64,000 nucleotides of DNA, from contig JANAVB010029819.1 in NCBI GenBank assembly GCA_029216955.1, positions 32,918,827 to 32,982,826 on the forward strand, given 5' to 3'. The notes under the pieces were generated by a model, which had not been told where the DNA came from, did not search any database, and saw only the letters and a list, made by a program, of their open reading frames with translations. How positions within the stretch are numbered: the stretch's first letter is position 1; every line of letters starts with the position of its first letter. Both the position numbers and the translations under genes were made by a program. The stretch comes from Iris pallida. Its lineage: Eukaryota > Streptophyta > Magnoliopsida > Asparagales > Iridaceae. Below, piece by piece: positions 1 through 11,000 of the stretch.

Positions 1-699
1 ATCACGAGAGTACATATGAATAGTAAAAGCACAGGAATACATGATGAAAGTGAAACACACATGACATGATTTATCCGATGCTCCCGAGGGGGATAACATC
101 GCATAAAAAGATCCGTATAGTACTAATCCGTGTTACCATCGTGACAGTATCAAGTAAAGTAATCTAGAGCAAGAATGTAGTCCTATCAAGTATGAAACGG
201 TCAGAGAATGTACTCGACTGATATCCTAAGTATCCGAAGTGAATATACTCTCTGAGGAGAGGTGTCTGACTCCTATTTAGAATAGTACAAGTCACAACAT
301 GTCCAAAATGGTAATGTAGAACATTACAATGCATTCTACATGATGTTTGGGTCAATCTAGGCTAAAGTCAACCTTTGGTCAACTCTAGTTAACTACACTA
401 GTCAAACTAGGTCAACTAGGTCAAGTCCTAACCTAGACAAGTCTCACTAAGCCTAACCATGTCTATCCTAGCATTCACACAAGTCACAAAGCTACACAAG
501 CTATCAAATATGCACAATTTCATATATACATACATATATACTCAATGTACATATGGCATACACATAGTAAAATCATATAGGGCTATATGACTATATACAT
601 ATCCATATTGGAATACACATATATATTCAAACCACATTTTACATATACAAAATATATATAGGCAATCAATTATATATATTTACATATTATCATGCATGA

Positions 700-737
<38 letters not shown>

Positions 738-2690
738 GGATAGAGTGACAGTGGCATGAGTGTCAATGTGGACTAGTGTATGTGTGTGTATACAATGTGT
801 GTGTATTTTAGTTTCCAGGTTAGAGTATAACAGTGGTGTATATGTGTGTGTGTATAATCTCAGGTTTGTACAACAGTAAGTAGGTTTCAGATTTCGTGAA
901 TATATGTGTGTGTATGTATTCAGTCTACAACACAGGTTTTAGTGAATATATGTGTGTGTGTGTATCAGTTTATATCACAGGTTAGAGTCTAATAGTGGTG
1001 TATATGTGTATTTGTGTATATTCATAGATGGGAGAGTGTGTCGTATGTGTGTGGTAGTAGTAGGGTGTCAAATTTCAAAATTTCAGTGTCACACAGGCTC
1101 GAAAAATACCAATCGAACAAACCAATCATCACACGTGAATCCAAACATGCAAACCTTCATCTTAGACATAATAATTTGTTCTAACATTATTAATTTAGCA
1201 TCTAACTTCAGTTTAAAACATAATTTAAATCTCAGGAACTAATTAACAGAACATGGTATCAGACAGTTGGAGGAACACCAATTTGATTCAAATTTAACAT
1301 AAATCATCAATTAAATGGTTGGTAACCAATTGTACACATGTGTAAGTGTCATACATGTCTATTAGTGTCCACAAAATCAAGATACGACGTGTCCACACCC
1401 TCTCGAACACGTACAGACATGCACAGTCTCGTGCACGCATGTGTGTGAATCCAGGACACGACATACAACACGATACCATTCGTGCACGTGTCCACGTGTT
1501 CGCCTAGGGTAGGGCTACATGTCTAGGAGCCTGACACATTATTACGACGTGTCATGTCGCGATACCAAGGCCGTATCAGAGCCCGATACAGGCTGTGAAC
1601 GTATAGTACAAATCCCATGCGAGCTCGATTTTGTACAAAATACTCGAGGAATTTGCCTCGTACTTCGTGCACGAGATTTCAGTCAATGCCCCTTTGTGTC
1701 CAAGAAAAATTAGACCTAATCGTGTCGTGTCCAATGCACATAACACGTCGAGCACAGGACACTGCTCGAGTGTGCAGCGAGCGTGTTCGTACCCATTTTG
1801 GACACGGATACGACTCAAAATTGACTCAATCCATAGGGAAAACAATATACACATATAAATCAACAATTCCATTCAAATACTTTTCAAAAAACATAAAATT
1901 ATTTACTGTGGATTTCATCAAACACCTAGGTACATACACTGATATGTGTCCGATACGGACACAAAAACGGCACAAAATCCTACCAAATTTCACCTACAGC
2001 TAGGGGACTCCTAGATCTATGCAACTATGTAAAGAAATCAAGGAAATTAAGTGGTTTGGATAGTTTACCTATTGAGTGTCAAACTCAAGAAAAAGCTCCA
2101 AAAAAGAGAATCCTTTTTGCAACACAAAAGCCCCAAATTGTTTAAAAGCTGAGATTTCACATCATGAACAGAAAATAGACATGGTTTAGATCCTATTGCA
2201 AAAGACTAGGGCTAAAAAGGAAAAGAATTGAATAAAATAGGAAGGATTAAAGAATGGACAAACCTTGCTCTTGCCAAAAATGGATGTAGAGTAAAAAGAG
2301 GCAAGAAAGGAATAAGAGACATTAAATAGAGGGGGGGATCCCTAGGGGGCCGACCAAGAATGGAAGAATTAGGGTTAGGGTTGATGACTAATGGGCTTTG
2401 GGCCAAGTGCCATGATAAATGGGTCAATATCTAAGTCAAAAACCCATGCACCTAAAACACTTAACCTCTCCATGAAACTTGGTTCAACATAAGTCAACTT
2501 GGGTCGAATTAAGTTAACTAGGGTCCCACCATGCTAACCAAGTCTCCATAGTCAAAGTCAACATCTAGGTTACTCTCCAAGGTCTCAACTAGCAAAGGTC
2601 AAAAATAACAACCATCACTCCAACAATTCAAAATAGATCCAAAATTTTAAAATGACCAAGATACCCTCAAGCTAAAATGTGGTAGTGACA
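1..2690 (-). repeat. Element A 3' LTR (partial)
   Basis: Diverged homologue of the left LTR of E (26278-30209). The window opens inside it, in a stretch matching about 27180 of E. It ends in GGTAGTGACA, i.e. TGTCACTACC on the element strand, directly after the polypurine tract, as an LTR start should. It contains (TA)n/(GA)n at about 700-740, TG-rich microsatellite to about 1040, and a CGTGTC-rich stretch near 1380-1960. No gene is seen in it. Confidence 0.88.
1377..1962 (-). promoter_or_regulatory. CGTGTC/CACGTG-rich LTR segment of A
   Basis: Dense CGTGTC, GACACG and CACGTG words, for example ACGTGTCC inside the element's LTR. It ends in a perfect 7 bp inverted repeat GTGTCCG-ATA-CGGACAC at 1946-1962. 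The equivalent position in E and D has the same character. ACGTGTC matches the core of plant ABA-response elements; regulation is inferred only. Confidence 0.5.
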
Positions 2691-2735
2691 AATCTACCCT
2701 CCTTAAAAAAATTTCATCCTCAAAATTGAAAGGCG
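2691..2735 (-). other. Element A polypurine tract and leader
   Basis: On the element strand a purine-rich run (TTAAGGAGGGTAGATT) lies directly before the LTR start, preceded by a degenerate form of the TTTCGAGGACGAAATT-type leader found before the 3' LTR of C, D and E. This is where plus-strand DNA synthesis is primed in LTR retrotransposons. Confidence 0.7.
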
Positions 2736-2770
2736 AAACTAAACTGATGAGAAGGATAGACAATCATACC

Positions 2771-3192
2771 TCAGGGTCCAAATAGATACGAGTATCGCTC
2801 GCGCATCTCATCCTCCCGCTCCCAGGTAAACTCTCTTGGATAATAATGCCTCCATGCGACGCGAACCAATGGTATCACCTGGTTTCTCAGTACCTTCTCT
2901 CGATGATCCAGAATCTCTACCGGCTGCTCTAGATAACTGAGAGTAGGCTGCACCTCAATCTCCGAATGGTCGAGTACATGGCTAGGATTAGCCATATACC
3001 ATCTAAACTGTGATACGTGGAATATGTTGTGGACACCCACTAGTACAGGTGAAAGTCTAGCCTGTATACCACGTCACCGACTCTCCCGCTGATCACGAAA
3101 GGTTCGATGAAGCACGAGCTAAGCTTCCTACCTCCACTAAAACGTATGGTACCATAAGTCGGAGATATCCTTAGAAAAACTAGGTCTCCGAC
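2771..3192 (-). pseudogene. Element A integrase C-terminus with chromodomain-like tail
   Basis: The open 89-residue segment at 2771-3040 contains the HNIFHVSQFRWY block after the GPY/F module, then VEILDHREKVLRNQ, a VAWRH block and an E-rich end finishing in YSYLFGP. This is the chromodomain-like tail of plant chromoviruses, which in the family helps target insertion to heterochromatin. The upstream GPY/F part (3041-3192) is readable only with a frameshift. The first codons continue from the intron-like insert at 3193-3289 in phase 0. Confidence 0.8.
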
Positions 3193-3289
3193 CTAAACAC
3201 AAACAAGGTCTCAAGTTACAAAATAATCAAACATGATCAAACAAAACACAGACAAACAACCTACTTCTAATTCTATCTCTATGTTGTAC
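3193..3289 (-). other. Intron-like insert in element A integrase (97 bp)
   Basis: On the element strand the coding sequence runs to GAG, then GTACAA...TTTAG, then GTC GGA GAC, resuming the same integrase frame. It begins GT, ends AG and is T-rich. It sits at exactly the same codon as the 96 bp inserts in E and E' despite clear sequence divergence. It can be spliced in phase 0. Confidence 0.65.
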
Positions 3290-4240
3290 CTCAAACTACA
3301 AAGGCCTCCGATGGCTATCGGCCCAATACCGATACCTTTTATGCACCACGTGAAGTCTGTCTCTGATGAGCTTCACCTTCTCGACTGCGTCAATAACCAT
3401 CTCATGTCCCAATAAAGCTCACTCTCCAACATCATCCCAAAATAGGGTGTACGACATCTACGCCCGTACAGTGCCTCGAAGGGTGACATCTCAATGCTGG
3501 CCTCAAAACTGCTATTGTAAGCAAACTCCACCAAGTGCAGGTGATCCACCCAGGATCCTCTGAAATCTAAGATGCACGTCCGCAGCATGTTCTCGTGCGT
3601 CTAAATAGTCATCTCTGACTGTCCGTCCATCTGAGGGTGGTATGCAGTACTAAACTTGAGTTGAGTGCCCAAACTAGTCTACAGACTCGGCCAAAAATAG
3701 AAAGTGAAGCGACTATCCCGATCTGAGATGATGCTGACCAAAACTCTATGAATCCTGACAATCTGCCGTATATACTTCTCTGCTAGCCTCTCAGTAGACG
3801 TATCCACTTTAAATGGCAAAAAGTAGGCTGATTTGGTCAACCTGTCTACGATGACCCAAATCGCATCTTTTTCTCCTGGTGTACGCGACAATCCAGAAAC
3901 AAAATCTATTGTGATGTGCTCCTACTTCTACTCTGGAATAGGCAATGGCTACAACAAACCTGCTGGCCTCTGCCCCTTTGCCTTGACCTGCTGACAGACC
4001 AAACATCTGGCTACGAAGTGAGCTACCTCCCGCTTCATCCCATACTACCAGACGTGCTTTCTCATATCCCTATACATCTTGTTGGCACCTGGATGTATAG
4101 AGTACTGAGATCGGTGGGCCTCCTGCATAACATGCTCCCTGAGCTCTCTACTCGGCACATACAGCCTGGAATCGTGCCTCAAAGTGCCATCCTCTGAAAA
4201 AGTAAACTCATCATCCACTAGCCCTGTTCAAACCTGCTCT
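3290..4240 (-). pseudogene. Element A integrase core (broken)
   Basis: Element-strand order: an HHCC zinc-binding remnant near 4000-4140, then the first catalytic Asp (IDFVSGL, about 3890-3910), the second in SDRDSRF near 3705-3725, and the catalytic Glu in GQSEMTI near 3610. The open pieces are 3679-3891 and 3373-3588. In-frame TAG codons at 3601-3603 and 3679-3681 both fall where E has CAG (Gln). The enzyme would insert cDNA into the host chromosome; this copy cannot make it. Confidence 0.82.
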
Positions 4241-4269
4241 CGGATACACCGCAGAGCAACATCCTCGAA

Positions 4270-5240
4270 TTATATTGACTTGATCCTCTCCACCAAGTCT
4301 GACTGAATCTGAAGGCCCCATATCTGCATCTGGACTCCTGACACAATCACCTCAATCTCCAGGCTCTCCAAATCAGCTAGCAAGTGACGATCCATAGTCA
4401 AACACATGGCTGTCGGATACCTACTCAAGGTATCGGCAACCATGTTAGCCTTTCCTTGGTGATAATACAGTAAAATGTCGAAGTCCTTATCAACTCCAAC
4501 CACCTGCGCTGCCTCATGTTAAGCTCCTTCTGGGTAAACATACTTAAAGCTCTTATAATATGTAAAGATCTCCACCCGCTCTCCGTAAAAGTAGTGTTTC
4601 TACAACTACAAAGCAAATATAACTGCTGCCAACTTCAAGTCGTAGGTAGGGTTGTTCTTCTCATAGGAACATAACTGCCTGGAAGCATAGGCAATCACCT
4701 TCCCATGCTACTGCAAGACACAACCCAAACCCTTCTCCGAGCGTCACTGTAGATAGTGAACAACACCATGAACTTGTCCAAGTATTGGTGGAACACCGTG
4801 TTCATCAAGTCCATGAATACTGTCGGGACATTGGTCAGCCCAAACGGCATAACCAAGAACTCAAACTGACCATATTCTGTCCTAAATGCGGTCTTTGGGA
4901 TATCCTTCTTCTTCACCTTTATCTGATGATAACCTGACCTCAGATCAATCTTCGAGAAAATCTGAGCTCCGCTCAACTGATCAAAGAGATCATCAATCTG
5001 TGGCAGTGGGTATCTGTTCTTGATTGTGAGGTTGTTGAGTGCCATGTAGTCGATACACATCCTGACCGACCCATCCTTCTTTGATACAAAGAGCACCGGT
5101 GCACCCCAAGGTGAAGAACTCGATCGATGAAGCCCTTGTCCTGTAGCTCATCCACCTGCTTCTTCAATTCCACCAACTCGTGTTGTTCACTCGATAGACA
5201 TGCATGGAAATCGGTTCCGTGCCGAAAACTAAGTCTATCG
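4270..5240 (-). pseudogene. Element A reverse transcriptase/RNase H with internal deletion
   Basis: The 133-residue piece at 4695-5096 reads the RT fingers and palm start ([28 protein letters not shown]) and then jumps straight into the RNase H start (TIYSDA) near 4750. Compared with E', about 450 bp are gone, including the FIDDILVYS catalytic box and the RT connection. The distal RNase H part is traceable at 4425-4616 and 4270-4503 ([22 protein letters not shown]). The enzyme is dead by deletion. Confidence 0.85.
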
Positions 5241-5465
5241 AGAACTCAACGTCTCTGTTCGATGGTAGTCTTGGCAAATCCTTCGAAAAGACATCCATGA
5301 ACTCCGCAATCAAAGGATGTGGAACCGTCTGGTCCTCGACTGAAACTCCACAGAAAAGTCTACTGCTCTGCCCTGTCTACCATCGGGTGAACTCGACCTC
5401 CGGCTCTCCTGGCGCTCCAAACAGAACTCTACCCCTACGACAATCTATGTTAGCATGATGCCTGC

Positions 5466-5790
5466 TCAACCATCCATACCTAATTTAATGTCATAGTTCG
5501 GTAGAGGCATTACGAGCAGACTCACCTCCAACTCTCGGCCTCCCAAAATAACACTCCGCCCTCTGCAAACATCACTTACAAGGACCCCGATCGTGATCTT
5601 GCAAGTCCTAGGCAACGATTTAGATACAAGGCAGTGTCCAACAGCAAATGATACAGACACAAAACTGTAGGAAAACCCAGAATCAAATAAGGCAAAAGCT
5701 GGAATGGAGTCAAGAAGAACAGAACTTACGATCAGCTCCCCAATAGCCTCTGTATCCTCGCCGCCATAGCGAAAGCTTTCCCCTGCTGGC
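5466..5790 (-). pseudogene. Element A aspartic protease domain
   Basis: In the 182-residue open frame 5466-6014 the second half is a retropepsin: GELIVSSVLLDS, the catalytic triplet in FALFDSG, a flap-like region, and YDIKLGMDG at the end. The first half (above about 5790) is read out of the gag frame and is not gag-like, so a frameshift lies between gag and protease. The protease normally processes the Gag-Pol polyprotein. Confidence 0.78.
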
Positions 5791-5824
5791 CTCCCCTGGC
5801 CTGCTGTTGATGCTGTACGAACCG

Positions 5825-6660
5825 TTATTGCTGAGTCGGCAGCGGTACCTTCTGCTGTCCCACTGGAGCCTTGGCTCCTGCTTCCTGTGCTGTTCTGCCT
5901 GCGAAGAGGGAACAGTCCATCAGTTGATGCTCCGACGAACTGCAGAGAAGGTACTTTTCCAGCCTCTTCCTGTGCTCGGTCCACCCATGCCCCAGTTTCC
6001 TGCAGAAGGTACAACTAGTAGGCTGCTGCATCGGGGCCTGCTGCTACTGCCTCGACTGCTGATGCTGAGCTGGATGAAGTCTCGGCTGCTGGAATTGCTG
6101 CGACTGAAACTGTCTCTACTGATACTGCTACTGAAAATGAGGCCTCTTGGCCTGGCCTCCACTGCTGCTGACACCAAGAGTGTCTCGTCCCCTCTTGAGC
6201 CTCAGCTCAAGGTCATCCTCCGCTGCTAGGGTACCCACCAGGATCTCCTCAAAAGTGGCACTGTGGGCACTCTTGGTGTAGGACTTCTCCTTCTTGACTA
6301 GCCTCTTTCTGAACCTCCGGGCCTTCGTCGCCTCAGAAAGCCCGTCAACAAATCTATCCAGACGGCAGAACTCTCCGGCGTACTCCTCGACAGTCTGACT
6401 GCCCTGCACCAAAGCCTCGAACAGCGTCGCGAGGGCACCAAGCGCTGCGTCGGAGAAGAACTTCTCTTTGAACAGCTTCTTGAAAGCTGCCCAAGTCTGC
6501 CCAACTGTACCAACCCTCGGATCTGTCTGGTACCACGTACTAGCCAAGTCCTATATCATACTAGTGCCGCCTCAATCTACAGTCTCGCTGGAATCTCTGC
6601 TAGCCTGAAGATCTCCTCCATATGCTCGATCCACTCGTCTGCGTATAGGATGCCCTCTGT
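5825..6660 (-). pseudogene. Element A gag (capsid and zinc knuckles, broken)
   Basis: The frame 6128-6547 (139 residues) is a retrotransposon Gag domain: TWYQTDPRV, FKKLFKEKFF, EEYAGEF, DLELRLKRGRD. The frame 5825-6031 holds the knuckles: CTFC with a following GHGW, and a second knuckle whose first Cys is Tyr (YLLC) with H and C kept. A Gln-rich linker between them (6040-6125) contains stops at Gln-like positions. The N-terminal part (6548-6660) is out of frame. Confidence 0.8.
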
Positions 6661-7318
6661 GCCCCTGAATTCTCACGAGTGCAACTTTTAGAAATCCCGT
6701 ATGCCCTTCTCCTTCGGCTGATGCTACTACTGCTGACCTACCTGAAGCTGAGCTGTAGCCTTCTCAACTGTCGTCAGGGCCTGATCGATGCCCCGACTGA
6801 ACTTTGTCGTCTGATGCTACTGCTGAGCCTGTTGAGCCTCCATAAACTGTTGGAAGAAGGTGAACAGCTGTACTGCATCGACGGATCCTGAAGACGGCTG
6901 CTGCTGTTGAAGCATCTCCAGAATAACGGGGCTCTGCCTGCACACTGGTGGAGGGGCTCCTCCGAAGGTAGCTGAAGCACCCACCCAAGCTGGCATAATT
7001 GGTGCTGTGGTATCGGGGGCTGGCTGTACTAGGCGAGAGGTGGCAGACCTCTCAGCAGTGTCCTCCGGTCCGGGGCAATAAGATCTTGTCTCGATGACCA
7101 TCCTAGAGACGGATCAAACAAGAAACAATTTCTGAAAATGAGTCAAAATAGAAAAAGAGGACAGTTTATATTCAAGAAAAGACAATAAGAAGCAAATTTA
7201 GATAAAAGAATCTGATTAAGAGTTTTTCCTAATGTGATTGAGTACCTTCAAAAAATATCATAATCCTACTGCAGGCTATAGTGATACTCTAGTTCGAATA
7301 CCACTGCAAATCTAGACC

Positions 7319-7331
7319 GCATGGGCCACCA
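7319..7331 (-). other. Element A primer-binding-site remnant
   Basis: On the element strand TGGTGGCCCATGC follows the LTR end by 9 nt. It is the first 13 nt of the 18-19 nt site in D and E; the next bases carry a small deletion. It matches the 3' end of plant tRNA-Ile(AAU) including CCA. A hairpin with a TTCGAA loop lies just inside (about 7280-7309), partly decayed. Confidence 0.65.
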
Positions 7332-7340
7332 CTAAAAACG

Positions 7341-7428
7341 TGTCATGACCAGCACCCTAGTATAAGGGTACGAGAAGTGGGTACGTCCAGCATACGCCGC
7401 AGTGTCGGCGGTAGAACGCTGTCCTAGG
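7341..7428 (-). repeat. Element A 5' LTR, inner 88 bp
   Basis: Begins TGTCATGACC on the plus strand (LTR 3' end on the element strand) and matches 35245 onward of E up to GTCCTAGG. There the sequence changes abruptly to the TGTAGCTCCCC start of element C. The rest of this LTR is displaced by C and not seen in the window. Confidence 0.85.
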
Positions 7429-7827
7429 TGTAGCTCCCCTTCTCGGATATTTTATAAATATTTTATTTAAATTCAGATTTTTTGATTTTATAAATAGTTA
7501 TTTAGTTTATTATTACTGGCTATATTATTATTGTCAATAAATGTTATATATACTTGTTCATATTTATAAAAAATAGGCTCTATATTGGAATGATGCTTTC
7601 GTATTTATTTAGAATTTATTGAGTATATTATATAAGTATATATATATATAGATAAGTAAATATGTATCTAGATATATATATAGAGAGTAAATAAATACAT
7701 ATATAAATACGTGTGTGTGTATATATAAAATATACTATATATGTGTATGTGTGTATATGTATATATATAAATATATTATATATATTATGTGCATGTATGT
7801 ATAAATATATAAAAGTATACGTGTGTG

Positions 7828-7912
<85 letters not shown>

Positions 7913-8053
7913 TAATTGTATAGTATAAGAAAAAAAGAAAAAGAAAAAAAAGGGAATAGAATGAGAAAGCAGCCCAGAACCGGCCTAATCCCCCAGGCCC
8001 AGCCAGTGGGCCAGCAAGCCATAGGAACCCGACCTTAATATTCCCCCAGCCAT
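7429..8053 (+). repeat. Element C 5' LTR, first part
   Basis: Aligns with the first ~670 bp of the 3' LTR at 25165: TGTAGCTCCCC start, AT-rich body, a TA/TG microsatellite, then the AAAAGGGAATA...CAGCCCAGAACCGGCC stretch and CCTTAATATTCC. It stops at CAGCCAT where D begins. No gene. Confidence 0.9.
7625..7915. repeat. TA/TG microsatellite in C 5' LTR
   Basis: Alternating TA and TG/CA dinucleotide runs, the longest being almost pure TA at about 7838-7906. The length differs between the two block copies. Open frames here (Tyr/Ile repeats) are translation of the microsatellite and not genes. Confidence 0.95.
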
Positions 8054-11000
8054 TGTAACACCAAGTTTTCCAAATGATGGTAATTTTAAAATTTTGTAAT
8101 TTTAATCTTTTAATAATGATATTTTAAATTATGATATAATTTTTGGTAATTTTTAAATCATTTTAAAACTATTTTAAATCATGACTTATGATTTTAGTGT
8201 TTTGATAGTGTAACACTAGAGACAGCTTAACCTAGAGCCTAGCCCTGTGATTAGGGTGTTTCATTTTATTTCCAGTTTGAGAGTATTTTGTCATTTTTTT
8301 ATTTAATAAAATTTAATATATTATTGGAAATTTAATATATTATTATTAATGGTGTGATTTTAATATTATTTAATTGATTGCCATGTTTTGTGATTAGCCA
8401 AACTTGGTTTGGACCTAACCTAGATTAGTCATAGCTAGTCTTAGCTAACCATGGTTAGTGATAGTTAGTATTATTTAGATTTATTAGAATTAATGTGATT
8501 TTTTGATTTTTAGTATAATTGATTTTGGTCCTATAGTTGACTTTGACTAGTGTTGACTAGGAGACTAACCTAGAGACTAACCTAGGTCATGACTACTTGG
8601 TTAGGTTAAGTAACCTTAGCTTGACCTAAGTTAGTGATAATTAACTCATTAGAATTAGTTTGGGGAAATTAGGAATTTATTTGATTAAGGAATGGCTTAT
8701 GATTTCACAAGTCATTAAATGACTTAAAGCCTTTAAGGCCCAACCCAACCAAGTGAACCTAAACCTAGCCCATTCCAGCCCGTGGCAGCCACACTTAGGT
8801 CATTCCTCCTATTTAATTCCCTCCTAGAAATTAGGGCTAGCCTCCATTGGGATTATTGCAAGTTTGGAAAGAGGTGAGTCCCCATCTTCCTTAAATCATA
8901 GAAATTCCTATTTAGCTCCTTTTCCACCCAAATCAATTGCATTAGGACCTAAAATTATTGTACTTGCTGTTGTTATTGAGAGATTTTAGGGAATACACAA
9001 TTTGTGGATATTTGGGGAGCTTGAGGAACCATTTCATTTGGGGCTTTTGTGTGGATTTGCACCATAGGTAAATTTTTAATCTATTCCATAAAATTATTGT
9101 TTATTTGCATTTCTAGGATGCCATAGCCCTAACCTAACAGTAGGATTAGCTAACCCTAGAATTTGAGTCCATTACGTGTCCGTATCGGACACGTATCTGC
9201 ATGTATAGGAATGTGTTCGACGAAATGCCCAAAGGACATTTCGTTTGATTTTGTGAAATATTTTTGAATAGGAAAATAGGATTAGACCTTGCTTATGCAT
9301 TTCTATTACACTGAGCATGATTTAGCGTCGTATCGAGTCGCACAGACACGCGGACACGCGGACACGCGGACACGCGATCGAGCACGCGCGCGCGCTGGCA
9401 GAATTTATGTCCTGCTACTCGGGCTAGGTTTCGAGCTGGACACGGCATTTTGGACCACGAAATTTGACACACGTGTCATGTCCATAACTGACACGGGGTT
9501 CCCCAAGTGGTTCGACCCCTCGTATCGTATCGGACACGCATTTGCGTGTGCACGTGTTATGCACTTGGCGTACACAGTGTGTACCAGTGTGTTGAGATTG
9601 GTCCTCTGTGTTTAATTCAATTTAATTAGTTTTAATTCATGTTTTTAGTTGATAATTAGATCTAAATATGATGTATTATCTATGGTTAATTAGGTTTACA
9701 TGTTGGTTTAAGTTTTGATGTGAATATTGGATTCGAATGGGTTAAAGTTCACATAGCTGATACCATTCCTGATACATGTATTGTTCAGCATTTTTCTAAC
9801 CTTTTAATTTCCTGTGTAATAATGTTCTTCACTGATTTTTACCCCACATATTTGTTGATTTGGGTTAATGCAATGTTGCATTCGAAATTGGGCTTTTGTA
9901 TGTGTTATTGGAAATTGGCATGTGAAGTGATTCAATTTCTGATTAACTGATTTAATAGACTGAGATTTCATTTGTTAAACTAGAAATTGATATTAGTTTG
10001 TGTTCTCAGTTAACTGTTGAAACCTGAGAAGTGATTTAAATTCTGAAAACCTGATTTGATTTTCCTTCCATCTTGTTAATAAGCTGAAAGAATGCATTGA
10101 TTCATTTTAAAGCCTGTTATTCCAAGTAGTGATTATCATTAATAGTTTTTCCTATTTCCCTTTAACACTTTTCCCTGTCAACTGTAACTGAGAACTGGGT
10201 TCCCTTCCTTTTTGCATTGTATATAGCTTACTGTAACTGAGTTTCAATTTAAGATGCTGATTTCCCTTAAAATCTGAGATTGCTTCCTTAATTAAAAACC
10301 TGAGATTCTTCTTCATTTTTTTAAACTAAAATACGATTCCAGATTCCCATTTACAAATGTATTCCCTGTTTCCCTATAAACACTGCCACTGTCTTCACAT
10401 GTTCCTAGTTTACTATCCTGTTTCACACACAAGTCTCTCACCCTCACTCTCTTCACACACACCACAGGTTTCATTAATCTGTTTTGAACTGAATTCCTTT
10501 CTTTTACTGTCAACTGCAATGTTGGTCTTTTCTATTTTATTAAAACTGAATTCCCTTTTCTGTTTCATATTGATATATGTATACACTGTTTTTCCCATGG
10601 TTCACTGTTTTCCTAGCCTTCACTGTCCTAATTTCCTACATAAACCCAGGTTTTCCTATTGCCATGCCATAGTTCATTGTCACACACTCTCTAATCTACA
10701 CACACACTCATGTACACAGGGTCAACCATCACACTCTCTTGGCACATGCCACATTTTCCCACACACACACACAAGTACACCACCACATTCGTTCCTATTT
10801 TCTATGTATATATATTATGTAATGTATATATATAGGTAATGTATGAATAATTAGGTATCCTATATATATTATATGTGTGTGTATCTATATATATTTGAGA
10901 TATGATGCAATGTGTGAGATATATATAATAGTAGTCTATAGGTTATGTATATTCCATATTATATTATAGCCATGTCAATGTGTAATATAGGTTAGATATA

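Larger units (their letters stand above)
1..7428 (-). mobile_element. Element A: decayed Ty3/gypsy chromovirus-like retrotransposon
   Basis: A minus-strand LTR retrotransposon, same family as E. Order from high to low coordinates: 5' LTR inner end, primer-site remnant, gag, aspartic protease, RT, RNase H, integrase with chromodomain-like tail, polypurine tract, 3' LTR. That domain order (RT before integrase) defines Ty3/gypsy. The integrase tail resembles Tekay/Del chromoviruses, which is inferred from memory of the family. The window cuts the 3' LTR. Element C interrupts the 5' LTR at 7428/7429. Many stops and frameshifts plus an internal RT deletion make it non-functional. Confidence 0.9.

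Noticed and set aside
7628..8022. Open frames of alternating Tyr/Ile in TA repeats (also near 25405-25818, 36859-37219, 54595-55189)
   Set aside because: They translate dinucleotide microsatellite in LTRs, appear on both strands and in several frames, and vary in length between the block copies.
9346..9376. CRISPR-like short repeats
   Set aside because: Short direct 8 bp units without spacers in a plant LTR; a minisatellite.
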